A DNA stretch of 6,805 nt from Candidatus Gastranaerophilales bacterium. GTDB lineage: Bacteria > Cyanobacteriota > Vampirovibrionia > Gastranaerophilales > Gastranaerophilaceae. Positions 1 through 6,269 of the stretch are shown piece after piece. The stretch covers positions 1-6,805 of the forward strand of contig CAAGHI010000007.1 of the NCBI GenBank assembly GCA_900769645.1, in the 5' to 3' direction. Position numbers and translations under genes: made by a program. Position 1 is the first letter of the stretch. The number at the start of each line of letters is the position of its first letter. The notes beneath the pieces are model-generated. The model made no database searches, was not told where the DNA came from, and saw only the letters and a program-made list of their open reading frames with translations.

Positions 1-202
1 ATTTACGACCTACAGTGCCTCGTCTGTAGGTATTAGATATTTCTACTACCAGTCGTCTTAAATGCCTGTTTCCTGCTTTTGTAATACCTAACATTCTTTA
101 AGTATTACCACTTGAGCATTCTCTTGGTACAAGACCAATAAAGCCTGCAAACTTGTCTGCTAATTTGAATCTGTTGAAATCTCCACTTTGAAATGTGTTT
201 GT
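1..202 (-). pseudogene. IS110-family transposase, C-terminal remnant with in-frame stop
   Basis: The minus-strand frame that runs from 202 into the window edge reads SGDFNRFKLADKFAGFIGLV (187-128), then PRECSSGNT, then TAA (100-98), then RMLGITKAGNRHLRRLVVE and NTYRRGTVGRK. This is the conserved C-terminal (transposase IS116/IS110/IS902) domain with its SSG...ITKAGN...LRRLVVE pattern. The TAA stands where the family has Gln or Lys, so one base change would restore the frame. Homology seems to start near 190. Another stop lies at 205-203, and the N-terminal DEDD catalytic half is absent. It may continue below position 1. The domain sequence is otherwise well kept, which suggests recent decay. 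Confidence 0.8.
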
Positions 203-362
203 TTAAATCCGTTTAACCTTGTAGGTAAACACAACATTCCGTTCTCTGAATTAACAGAAATGTACACTTGGGCTTGATCAATTGTCTGGTTATAGGTGTA
301 TTTATATCGGGTCTTGTGATATTGGTTTAGGGATAATTCCATTATTCACAATGACCATTTTC

Positions 363-815
363 TCATTCTTTCATACTTATCAAGATCTTATTGATCCCAC
401 AATTTTTTTTGTTCGCCCCACATTTTTCAGGAATGTGAGCCTTTACCTCATCAGATTCATGAGGGAGTTTTATGTTCACTCCTTTATGACTTTTCTGTCC
501 ACCTGTCTTTCTACCTGTTTTCTCTCTTAGGCTTCTGTTTTTATTTGCTTTCTTATATCCATCACTTGATGGTGGTTTTGAGCTGTTGTGTGAATCCATG
601 TTCAGCTGTCGTTGCAGGACTTTTACGGTTTTCTGCAAGTCTGAAATGGTAGCTAATAGCTTATTATTTTGCTCCATACTGTTGGAGAACATGTTTATCA
701 TCATATTGATGATGGTTGTTAACTAGATTACAAGTACGGATAAATCTGCTGGAGCTTTATCTTTTAGCTCTTTACAGAGTTTCTCGGCATCTTGTTTTAA
801 CTCGTTGAAATCCAT
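363..815 (-). pseudogene. tnpC: IS66-family transposase TnpC, N-terminal remnant with in-frame amber codon
   Basis: This is the start of the large transposase of an IS66-type element. The ATG at 815 has a good Shine-Dalgarno (AAAGGTGA). After 30 codons (MDFNELKQDAEKLCKELKDK onward) a TAG at 723-725 interrupts the frame. The same frame then continues for 118 more codons with LLATISDLQKTVKVLQRQL, a coiled-coil N-terminal segment. The IS66 hallmark NSSKPPSSDGY follows (codons 77-87), then SLREKTGRKTGGQK and a Cys-containing HIPEKC. The frame ends at 363. Intact TnpC proteins have roughly 500 residues, and the whole catalytic domain is missing. The TAG is one change from CAG (Gln). No TnpA or TnpB is seen upstream. 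The last dozen or so codons do not fit the family well and may already be foreign sequence. Not functional. Confidence 0.85.
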
Positions 816-845
816 TGAATCACCTTTGCTTTTTCTACTGCTGTT

Positions 846-851
846 ATTATA
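846..851 (-). promoter_or_regulatory. Extended -10 box (TGGTATAAT) before the IS66 remnant
   Basis: The minus strand carries TATAAT (851-846) preceded by TGG, an extended -10 element. No TTGACA-like -35 sits 17 bases upstream (ACTAAT there). It lies about 30 bases before the remnant's ATG and could be its native promoter. Confidence 0.35.
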
Positions 852-954
852 CCAGTAGCCTTTTTAGCATTAGTGATAGCTCAATTTCGACTTGATGAAG
901 CATCTCAAAACGATCTGTGACGATCTTTTAAAATCTCTACAGCTAGATGACAAG

Positions 955-992
955 AAAAAAATGACAAAACAAAGCCATCTAAAAAAGATGCC
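955..992 (-). terminator. Candidate T-rich terminator
   Basis: On the minus strand GGCATCT (992-986) pairs with AGATGGC (980-974) with one G-G mismatch around a five-T loop. A T-rich tail follows (TTTGTTTTGTCATTTTTTT, 973-955). It could end read-through transcripts from the polysaccharide operon before the IS66 remnant. The stem is short and imperfect. Confidence 0.35.
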
Positions 993-1023
993 CTCTATAA
1001 TCACTTTATATGCGCTTATAGAG
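993..1023. repeat. 8-bp inverted repeat overlapping a second small hairpin
   Basis: CTCTATAA (993-1000) and TTATAGAG (1016-1023) are perfect inverted copies with a 15-base loop. The right arm also takes part in an exclusive alternative, GCGCT (1012-1016) with AGCGC (1022-1026), which on the plus strand is followed by TTTT. The two stems cannot form together. Confidence 0.5.
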
Positions 1024-1101
1024 CGCTTTTGAACAACCTTAAGAAAAAACTATTTGTTAGACTTTGTGAGTTTGTTCACAATGTAATTTTCTAAAGAACT
1101 A

Positions 1102-1120
1102 ACTGACTGTAAAAGTCAGT
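1102..1120. repeat. Perfect 7-bp inverted repeat
   Basis: ACTGACT and AGTCAGT pair fully around the five-base loop GTAAA. Neither side is followed at once by a long T-run, although GTAAAAAGC lies next to it. It lies directly between the candidate terminator and the longer inverted repeat, adding to a run of structures. Confidence 0.5.
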
Positions 1121-1121
1121 G

Positions 1122-1167
1122 TAAAAAGCTTTAATGCTACTCAGAAGCTCTTAGGAGGGCTGAGTAG
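1122..1167 (-). terminator. Candidate operon terminator after the acyltransferase
   Basis: On the minus strand, starting 18 bases after the acyltransferase stop, CTACTCAG (1167-1160) pairs perfectly with CTGAGTAG (1144-1137). The 15-base loop itself can form CTC/GAG. A TTTTT run follows about nine bases after the stem. The stem is stable enough, but the T-run is farther than in a textbook intrinsic terminator, so this may be a weak terminator or a 3'-end stabilising hairpin. Confidence 0.4.
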
Positions 1168-1184
1168 TTACAATAAATTAAGAT

Positions 1185-1739
1185 CTAGCGAATATAACCA
1201 ATTGTCTTTGTTAATTTTTGAACCATAGAAGATTTTCTCTCCTTTGAAATTTTTCCTATTACATATTCCTCACCAAACAATGGGCTTGTTTTCATTTTAT
1301 CTTTTTCTTTCATTAAATATTCTTCCAACGAACAATAAAAGCGAAGAGGATTTCCAAAATAAACGCCTGAAGGGACATATCCTTTAACTAATGAACTTGC
1401 CCCTATAATCACGTTATCATCAATGTAAGAACCAGGCAAAATCACGGTACTCGCACCTATAAATACATTGTTTCCAATTTTTACTGTTCCAACTTTTGTA
1501 TATCCTAGCCAATATTTAGTACTTGCATCATGCGCCAATACATGGCATCGAGGAGCTAAAGTTACATTATTACCTATCTCTATTAACCAACAGTGCCCTG
1601 GATCTATTATTACACCTTCTTGAGCATGAAAATTATTGCCTACTACAAGTCCGTTCTTGATAAGCCTGTCTATATCAATAGTTCCCCTTATCTTTGCTTT
1701 AAATTTGTCTAGAAGTGTCCCTTGCTTTAGGAATTTCAT
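1185..1739 (-). CDS. Hexapeptide-repeat acyltransferase (LbH/CatB-WcaF-like), probable polysaccharide O-acetyltransferase
   Basis: Probably transfers an acyl group, most likely acetyl from acetyl-CoA, to a sugar of the repeat unit or a precursor in the cytosol. The 184 residues show isoleucine- and valine-led hexapeptide steps of a left-handed beta-helix: LVVGNNFHAQEGVIID (31-46), IEIGNNVTLAPRCHV (53-67), VKIGNNVFIGASTVILPG (86-103) and NVIIGASSLV (109-118). They end with the GNP cap (129-131). HVLAHDAS (66-73) holds the likely catalytic His (H70). The family usually works as a trimer with active sites between subunits. A Lys-rich tail of about 45 residues follows the helix. It is the last gene of the operon, overlaps the previous one by ATGA, and has a strong AGGAG. 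A serine-type acetyl carrier role is unlikely. Acceptor sugar unknown. Confidence 0.9.
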   Translation of the reverse strand: MKFLKQGTLLDKFKAKIRGTIDIDRLIKNGLVVGNNFHAQEGVIIDPGHCWLIEIGNNVTLAPRCHVLAHDASTKYWLGYTKVGTVKIGNNVFIGASTVILPGSYIDDNVIIGASSLVKGYVPSGVYFGNPLRFYCSLEEYLMKEKDKMKTSPLFGEEYVIGKISKERKSSMVQKLTKTIGYIR

Positions 1740-2905
1740 AAATTAACTTCTCCTAAAATAACGTTCATATAGTCAGAAACATCATCAGTTTTATTAATAG
1801 CTTGAGCGATAATTGGTTTTTCAATACTTTTCATAACACCTTTAGCTATACTATTTGGATTCATTTCACAAATATAGCCACTTACTCCATCAATTATTTG
1901 ATCTTTTACCGAATTATAATTGGTAACAACTATTGGCTTTTCTAGTATTTTTGCTTCATCAAGAACCACGCTCTTTCCTTCATACCTTGAGCTTTGAACC
2001 AATAAATTTGCAAATTTAATATACGGATAAGGGTTAGTCCTTTGACCTATTAAAAAAACACAATCACTGACTTTATTTTGTAAAATTTGTTTCTCAAGTT
2101 TTTTTCTTTCTTTTCCTTCACCTACAATGAACCATTTAAACATTATTTTTTTATTTTTCAGAATAGTGGCTGCATCAATTACTAAATCAAAACCTTTAAT
2201 ATCAACAAGTCTGCCAACCGAAATGATTTTAATATAACCACAAAATTTTTCATACTCTATAGGCAATACATCACCTGCAAGTTTATGAATTAAGCTATAT
2301 GAAACAGGATTGTTTAAACAAACAGTTTTCATTTTATAATTAGGAAAGAGAGAAACAATGCTGTTTACGCATTGTGGAGAAATGGTAACTATCAAATCAG
2401 CTAATTTTAAATATTTATCATCAATTTTGCTTGCTAACTTTATATTTTTAATATCAGTATGAAAATAGGTAACGTATCTTTTCGCAATTATTTTATCAAA
2501 AGAAAAATATGTACTTTCGCCACTTTGGAAAGCAATTACAGCATCAAAACAATATGGAAGTTTTTCACAAAATCTACAGTAAAAATCCACCCATCTGTGG
2601 GCTCTTACTGCGTCGTAATCTCGCCATAAAAAAAATTCTAATCCAGTTGAAACGTATTTAATTATTTTCATTAATATGTTGATAAATGACCTTTGATCTT
2701 CATCATATAAGGATTTTGCTTTTTGGGGTAGGTCTAGAATATTTACTTTTGATGGAATCTGTTGCTTAAGAACCCCTCTGTTTTGAAGCAGTAATAAACT
2801 AACCGAATATTTATCATAATCAATCATATTCAATAGATTAACCAAACTTTTTTCAGCGCCGCCCATTTTCATAGAAGAACAAACAAACAGTATATTTTTT
2901 TTCAT
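1736..2905 (-). CDS. Glycosyltransferase family 4 (GT-B fold)
   Basis: A third GT4-type retaining glycosyltransferase for the same polysaccharide. The 389 residues begin with KKNILFVCSSMKMGGAEKSL (2-21), the classic GGAE loop that contacts the acceptor. YFHTDIKN (147-154) and LADLIVTIS (168-176) follow. The donor half holds IISVGRLVDIKGFD (227-240, with R232 and K237), WFIVGEGKER (258-267), VFLIGQRTNPY (283-293) and the EX7E pair E309/E317 in YEGKSVVLDE, then EKPIVVTNY (322-330). All expected residues are present and the length is normal. The start is set by AGGA 10 bases upstream. Its TGA overlaps the ATG of the acyltransferase by four bases (1736-1739), so the two are very likely translationally coupled. 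Substrates cannot be inferred. Confidence 0.93.
   Translation of the reverse strand: MKKNILFVCSSMKMGGAEKSLVNLLNMIDYDKYSVSLLLLQNRGVLKQQIPSKVNILDLPQKAKSLYDEDQRSFINILMKIIKYVSTGLEFFLWRDYDAVRAHRWVDFYCRFCEKLPYCFDAVIAFQSGESTYFSFDKIIAKRYVTYFHTDIKNIKLASKIDDKYLKLADLIVTISPQCVNSIVSLFPNYKMKTVCLNNPVSYSLIHKLAGDVLPIEYEKFCGYIKIISVGRLVDIKGFDLVIDAATILKNKKIMFKWFIVGEGKERKKLEKQILQNKVSDCVFLIGQRTNPYPYIKFANLLVQSSRYEGKSVVLDEAKILEKPIVVTNYNSVKDQIIDGVSGYICEMNPNSIAKGVMKSIEKPIIAQAINKTDDVSDYMNVILGEVNL
1750..1754 (-). promoter_or_regulatory. Strong Shine-Dalgarno inside the glycosyltransferase 3' end
   Basis: The minus strand reads TTTTAGGAGAAGTTAATTTATG. The AGGAG lies inside the last codons of the upstream glycosyltransferase and 10 bases before the acyltransferase ATG at 1739. 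It supports that start. The acyltransferase can therefore be initiated directly as well as by re-initiation at the ATGA overlap. Confidence 0.7.
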
Positions 2906-2965
2906 TTATTTTATATCCTGCATTATAAAAAACATACTCGTATGTTTAAAAACAGAATTTTAAGC
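2906..2965 (-). promoter_or_regulatory. Intergenic hairpin with T-run, possible internal attenuator
   Basis: Between the GT2 gene and the third GT4 gene the minus strand forms a perfect 7-bp stem, AAACATA with TATGTTT (2947-2941 and 2936-2930), closed by a CGAG tetraloop and followed by TTTATAAT. The stem is AT-rich, so termination would be partial at best. The TATAAT (2922-2927) just after it looks like a -10 box, but no good -35 lies 17 bases upstream. A clear AGGA (2916-2919) sits 10 bases before the ATG at 2905. Function is a guess: reduced expression of the last two genes, or RNA processing. Confidence 0.35.
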
Positions 2966-3868
2966 CTATTTTTTATTTTTTGTCTTTATATACCATTTTG
3001 CATAAAAAAAACAAAATACTATCAATGTAAAAAAACAAAAAACACTTTCTCTAAAGCTTAAAGCTAATCGACTATCTTTTGCTTTGAATTTTATAATTCT
3101 CTGAAAATTGTAACAATTATAAATAATAGCCCCTTTTATGTTAGCTATTATTCCACACTCTTTATTCATCAACATTTTGCCTCTCATCATCATTCCTAAT
3201 GGTGAAGCAAATTTCATTATTTTATCTTGATCTGTTAGGCCGCCATTAATATATTCACATTGATAAATAGCTTTATTAATGAAGACAAACAAATATCTTA
3301 GACCAATTTGAATCCAAAGAACATCTTCACTTAAAAAGTTTTCCCCTTTGAACTCAGGAAAATGAAATTTTTTCAGAATTTTTGTTTTAAATACTTCAGC
3401 CATATCTCCTTTAATATTTCGTTTTATTCTGTATGTTACATATGAATCCAAAAATTCATTGTTATCTAAATCAACTATAGCTTTTCCGTTTGAATAACAC
3501 CTTAAAAAACTATAGGCACCAATAGATTTGTTAGATTTATACTTTTCGTGTATAGCCTTAATATTAGATACAGCATCTTCTAGAAGAAGATCATCACTAT
3601 CTACTATCATAGTAAGTTCAGTTTGAATCAAATTGATTCCAAAATTTATGGCCGTATGTTTTCCACCATTACTTTTACAAATATAGTGAATAGGAAAAGT
3701 AGCATTTGTTTTGATAGTTTTGATAACTTTTTTAGTTTTATCTTTACTACCATCATCAACAATTAGCCATTCAAAATCGTGATCTTGCTGATTTTCTAAC
3801 GAATAATATAAATTGGATAGTAAATTGGCTCTGTTATATGTAGGAGTTATTATCGTCAATAATGCCAT
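2966..3868 (-). CDS. Glycosyltransferase family 2 (GT-A fold) with C-terminal hydrophobic segment
   Basis: An inverting glycosyltransferase, the only GT-A enzyme of the set. The 300 residues open with TIITPTYNRANLL (5-17), the nucleotide-binding strand of GT2. VDDGSKD (37-43) follows, then the metal-binding DXD-type motif VDSDD (89-93) and SEDVLW (180-185), which holds the likely catalytic-base acidic pair. After the catalytic domain, residues 276-293 are almost purely hydrophobic and aromatic and end in a Lys-rich tail (IKTKNKK). That suggests a membrane anchor or amphipathic attachment near the lipid-linked substrate. The ATG at 3868 is preceded by GAAAGGAAAC (AGGA at 3881-3884, 12 bases away). 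Another ATG at 3876 is out of frame. It is 27 bases from the upstream gene and 60 from the downstream one. Sugar and linkage unknown. Confidence 0.93.
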   Translation of the reverse strand: MALLTIITPTYNRANLLSNLYYSLENQQDHDFEWLIVDDGSKDKTKKVIKTIKTNATFPIHYICKSNGGKHTAINFGINLIQTELTMIVDSDDLLLEDAVSNIKAIHEKYKSNKSIGAYSFLRCYSNGKAIVDLDNNEFLDSYVTYRIKRNIKGDMAEVFKTKILKKFHFPEFKGENFLSEDVLWIQIGLRYLFVFINKAIYQCEYINGGLTDQDKIMKFASPLGMMMRGKMLMNKECGIIANIKGAIIYNCYNFQRIIKFKAKDSRLALSFRESVFCFFTLIVFCFFYAKWYIKTKNKK

Positions 3869-3895
3869 TTAAACATAGTTTCCTTTCACAATGCC

Positions 3896-4999
3896 TTAAG
3901 ACGTTTTCTTTGAATTTATCATTCTGTATACATCTAAAGTTTTTTCAGTAACATTTTTCCAATTATATCTTTCTTTAATATAATTTCTTGATTTTACACT
4001 AATACTCTCACAATTTATTAGATAGTTTAATTTGTCTTTTAAATCATTAATATCTTTATTGTGAAATTTCCAAACAAAGTCTTGTCCAACTTCTAAATTT
4101 TCAGGTATATCACTAACTAAACACGGTACATCATAACTCAAGGCCTCCAACAAACACATTGGCATTCCTTCAGCTTCACTAGGGAATACAAAAATCTTTG
4201 CGTTCGAATACAACTCTTGAAGTTCATTTCCTTCAACAAAACCTATAAAGCGAACTCTTTTATCGGCATTAGCTTTAATTTTTATATTATTAATAAAAGA
4301 AGTTACATATGGAGCATCTCCAGCGATTATCAGAGGTAAATCAGTTTTAATCTGCTTATAAGCATCAATTAAATATTCAATGCCTTTTCCTGGAACTAAT
4401 CTCGACAAGAACAGTATGTATCCATTTTTTTTCAGTCCGTACTTATACTTTATAATATTTGGAGCAATTTTATCTTGTAATGTAACTCCATTTGGAATAT
4501 AGATGGAATCAGCACCGTACTTTTTCTTGAAATATAATTGCTGATCTTTTGAAAGGACAATTATTTTATCTGCATATTTAGCTGTAATTAATTCACCTAG
4601 TCTGATAAATTTTCCACCGATACCTTTCCATTTTGGTGTTTTATAATTTAAGCCGTGTACTGTAACAACTGTTTTTAATCCAAATATGTGAGGAATTATT
4701 AAAAAGAGACTTGGTCCCAATGCATGATAATGTATAACATCGTAGTGACCAAATAAAGCCAATATAGAAGATAAAAATGTTGAAACTACAGCTTCTGTAC
4801 TTTTGCGATGAACAGTTGGAACCGAGATACACCTAACACCTTTGTATTGAGAAGTATCCTTATATTGCTCATATTTTCTGTTATACACTGTCACATGATG
4901 CCCATATTCGACCATTTTTGTAGAAAGTTCTTCAACTACAACTTCGACACCTCCAGTTCTACCTGGAATATGTTTGTGACCAATCATTGCAATTCGCAT
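3896..4999 (-). CDS. Glycosyltransferase family 4 (GT-B fold)
   Basis: A predicted cytosolic or membrane-associated retaining glycosyltransferase for repeat-unit assembly. The 367 residues begin with MRIAMIGHKHIPGRTGGVE, the glycine-rich loop of GT4 enzymes (G16, G17), then VIHYHALGP (88-96) and VVTVHG (111-116). The donor-binding half has LFLSRLVPGKGIEYLI (196-211, with R200 and K205), PLIIAGDAP (222-230), the RVRFIGFVE strand (248-256) and the EX7E pair E277/E285 in EGMPMCLLE. Length is normal and no key residue is missing. It starts three bases after the previous stop and has only a weak AGG upstream, which suggests translational coupling. This type includes rhamnosyl-, glucosyl- and galactosyltransferases. 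The sequence does not say which. Confidence 0.93.
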   Translation of the reverse strand: MRIAMIGHKHIPGRTGGVEVVVEELSTKMVEYGHHVTVYNRKYEQYKDTSQYKGVRCISVPTVHRKSTEAVVSTFLSSILALFGHYDVIHYHALGPSLFLIIPHIFGLKTVVTVHGLNYKTPKWKGIGGKFIRLGELITAKYADKIIVLSKDQQLYFKKKYGADSIYIPNGVTLQDKIAPNIIKYKYGLKKNGYILFLSRLVPGKGIEYLIDAYKQIKTDLPLIIAGDAPYVTSFINNIKIKANADKRVRFIGFVEGNELQELYSNAKIFVFPSEAEGMPMCLLEALSYDVPCLVSDIPENLEVGQDFVWKFHNKDINDLKDKLNYLINCESISVKSRNYIKERYNWKNVTEKTLDVYRMINSKKTS

Positions 5000-5002
5000 A
5001 TT

Positions 5003-6106
5003 TTAGACCTGTATTTCTTTAAGTAAATAAAAATACCAACTAGTTAATTCAATCACTTCTCTAGAAATATCAAATCCTTCTTCTATCAGTCGATAATTAT
5101 TTTTCTGTAACATTTCAGATCTTTTCATCGAAACTATTTTATTTGCCCATTCTGACGGAGATCTGTTAAGACTCATTTTCTCGGCATTATTCGTTAATAG
5201 AATTTCATCCGAGATCGAATCTGAAAATAAACAAGGTAGACCATTTGCTTGAGCCTCAACTCCGACCAAAGGTAACCCTTCAAACAATGAAGGCATAACA
5301 AATACATCCATTGCCTGATATAGCTCGTTTACATCATCTCGATCTACCAAAAAATCAACACTGTTTTCTAAATTTAGAAGACTGACTTTTCTCTTTAATT
5401 TTTGTTCATCTTCACCTTTACCAACCAATAAAAGGAATGCATTTGGAACGATTTGTTTTACTATTTTAAAAATATCAATTAAAAAAGATTGATTTTTCAC
5501 ATAATAATAGCGACCAACATGACCTATTACAAAATTATCTGACAAGCCTAAAGAATTTCTAATGGCATTCCTTATATTTTGATTAAATTCAAATTGACCG
5601 ATCTCTATAGCATTATGAAGTATTTTTGTAGGACGATTACCGAACATAAACTTCGCAGCTTTTTTTCCGCAAGCAGCATAAACATTTGCTTCAAATGGCA
5701 AGAGTAGTTTTGCAAGATATTTGATTGGCAATTTAACATCAATATCTAGTTTTGAACTATGGCAATGACCTATTCTAATTGGAACATGAGATTTTTTAGC
5801 GGCAAAAAGCGGAAAAGCGGACATTGTATCTATATGAGAATGAACAATTTTGTACTCAGGATGTTCTTGAAAAAATAATTTCATAAAAGCAAAATAGCTT
5901 ATATAGTTTTTAGGATAAAGACGTGGAGCATGAAATATACGTCCACCCATTTTTTTTATCTCATTATCATATGCCCCTTTCTCACTTCTATGAGTAAGAA
6001 AATCAAATTGAACTATAGAACGATCAATATTTCTATAATAATTCATAAGCATAGTTTCCAAACCAGCTCTGTCCATTATATTTACACAGTGTAATATTCT
6101 GAGCAT
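5003..6106 (-). CDS. Glycosyltransferase, GT4-type (GT-B fold), EpsF-like
   Basis: A retaining glycosyltransferase that should move a sugar from a nucleotide-sugar donor to the lipid-linked chain at the inner membrane face. By position it is a candidate for adding the second sugar, though gene order need not follow reaction order. The 367 residues show an N-terminal acceptor domain with a Gly-containing first loop (MDRAGLE, 11-17) and a HSHID motif (89-93). The C-terminal donor domain has HVGRYYYVKN (196-205, with the conserved Arg and Lys), LLLVGKGEDE (225-234) and the EX7E motif (E276 and E284, FEGLPLVGVE). Length is typical. The start is supported by AAGGTAG (6114-6120) seven bases upstream, and the spacer lies before it. 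The stop is only three bases from the next start, so the two are probably translated together. Donor and linkage cannot be told. Confidence 0.92.
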   Translation of the reverse strand: MLRILHCVNIMDRAGLETMLMNYYRNIDRSIVQFDFLTHRSEKGAYDNEIKKMGGRIFHAPRLYPKNYISYFAFMKLFFQEHPEYKIVHSHIDTMSAFPLFAAKKSHVPIRIGHCHSSKLDIDVKLPIKYLAKLLLPFEANVYAACGKKAAKFMFGNRPTKILHNAIEIGQFEFNQNIRNAIRNSLGLSDNFVIGHVGRYYYVKNQSFLIDIFKIVKQIVPNAFLLLVGKGEDEQKLKRKVSLLNLENSVDFLVDRDDVNELYQAMDVFVMPSLFEGLPLVGVEAQANGLPCLFSDSISDEILLTNNAEKMSLNRSPSEWANKIVSMKRSEMLQKNNYRLIEEGFDISREVIELTSWYFYLLKEIQV

Positions 6107-6269
6107 TTTAGTTCTACCTTAAACATTGTATTGTAAGATCGTTCTTACATTCAGCGCTTGGTTAGCTAAATTTGAATCGCAATAATTGAGTCAACTAAGA
6201 CTTTCCAACTGGCAAAGTTATTCTAACAAACGATACAGTCTATTATCTTGTAAAAAAAGTATAACAACA
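6107..6269 (-). other. Gene-free spacer between priming enzyme and first glycosyltransferase
   Basis: This 163-base stretch breaks an otherwise tightly packed operon. I see no open frame with a ribosome binding site. It contains a perfect 6-bp inverted repeat (6132-6137 with 6144-6149, six-base loop). It also has a 9-base near-palindrome, TTGAGTCAA (6186-6194), and on the minus strand a TTGACT resembling a -35 box, without a good -10 box at the proper distance. The AAGGTAG Shine-Dalgarno of the next gene ends it (6114-6120). It may be an attenuator, a secondary promoter region or a recombination seam. None of these is shown by the sequence alone. Confidence 0.5.
6132..6149 (-). repeat. Short inverted repeat in the operon spacer
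   Basis: TGTAAG and CTTACA form a perfect 6-bp stem with a six-base loop, 26 bases ahead of the next start codon. On the minus strand it is followed by ATACAATGTTT, not by a T-run, so it does not look like a full intrinsic terminator. It could slow transcription or be a protein site. It could also be chance in AT-rich DNA. Confidence 0.3.

Larger units (their letters stand above)
816..1184. other. Gene-free, hairpin-rich region after the operon
   Basis: No convincing coding frame on either strand. The 369 bases hold several inverted repeats: 1137-1144/1160-1167, 1102-1108/1114-1120, 993-1000/1016-1023 (overlapping a smaller stem 1012-1016/1022-1026) and 974-980/986-992. There is also a direct repeat of CGATCT at 911-916 and 921-926, and of ATGACAA at 946-952 and 961-967. 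The low-coordinate end carries the promoter-like box and Shine-Dalgarno of the IS66 remnant. It most likely mixes operon terminators with leftover insertion-sequence DNA. I cannot define an IS end in it. Confidence 0.55.

Noticed and set aside
160..342. Minus-strand open frame of 60 codons between the two IS remnants
   Set aside because: No Shine-Dalgarno before the ATG, no family I recognise, and its end overlaps the IS110 coding frame in another phase. Kept only as part of the unexplained junction.
282..530. Plus-strand open frame of 82 codons
   Set aside because: It lies opposite the IS66 TnpC remnant, has no Shine-Dalgarno, and its Phe/Ser/Thr-rich product looks like an antisense shadow.
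911..967. Short direct repeats (CGATCT twice, ATGACAA twice) as a possible repeat array or iteron
   Set aside because: Only two copies each, short, with no regular spacer unit and no replication or CRISPR gene nearby.
4641..4832. Minus-strand open frame of 63 codons
   Set aside because: Fully inside a well-supported GT4 gene in another frame, with low-complexity Ser/Cys/Tyr-rich product.
4808..5026. Plus-strand open frame of 72 codons
   Set aside because: Antisense to the 5' end of the GT4 gene. No ribosome binding site and no recognisable motif.
6184..6195. TTGACT on the minus strand as a -35 box of an internal promoter
   Set aside because: The hexamer 17 bases downstream is ATTTAG, a poor -10 box. 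Not enough to call a promoter.
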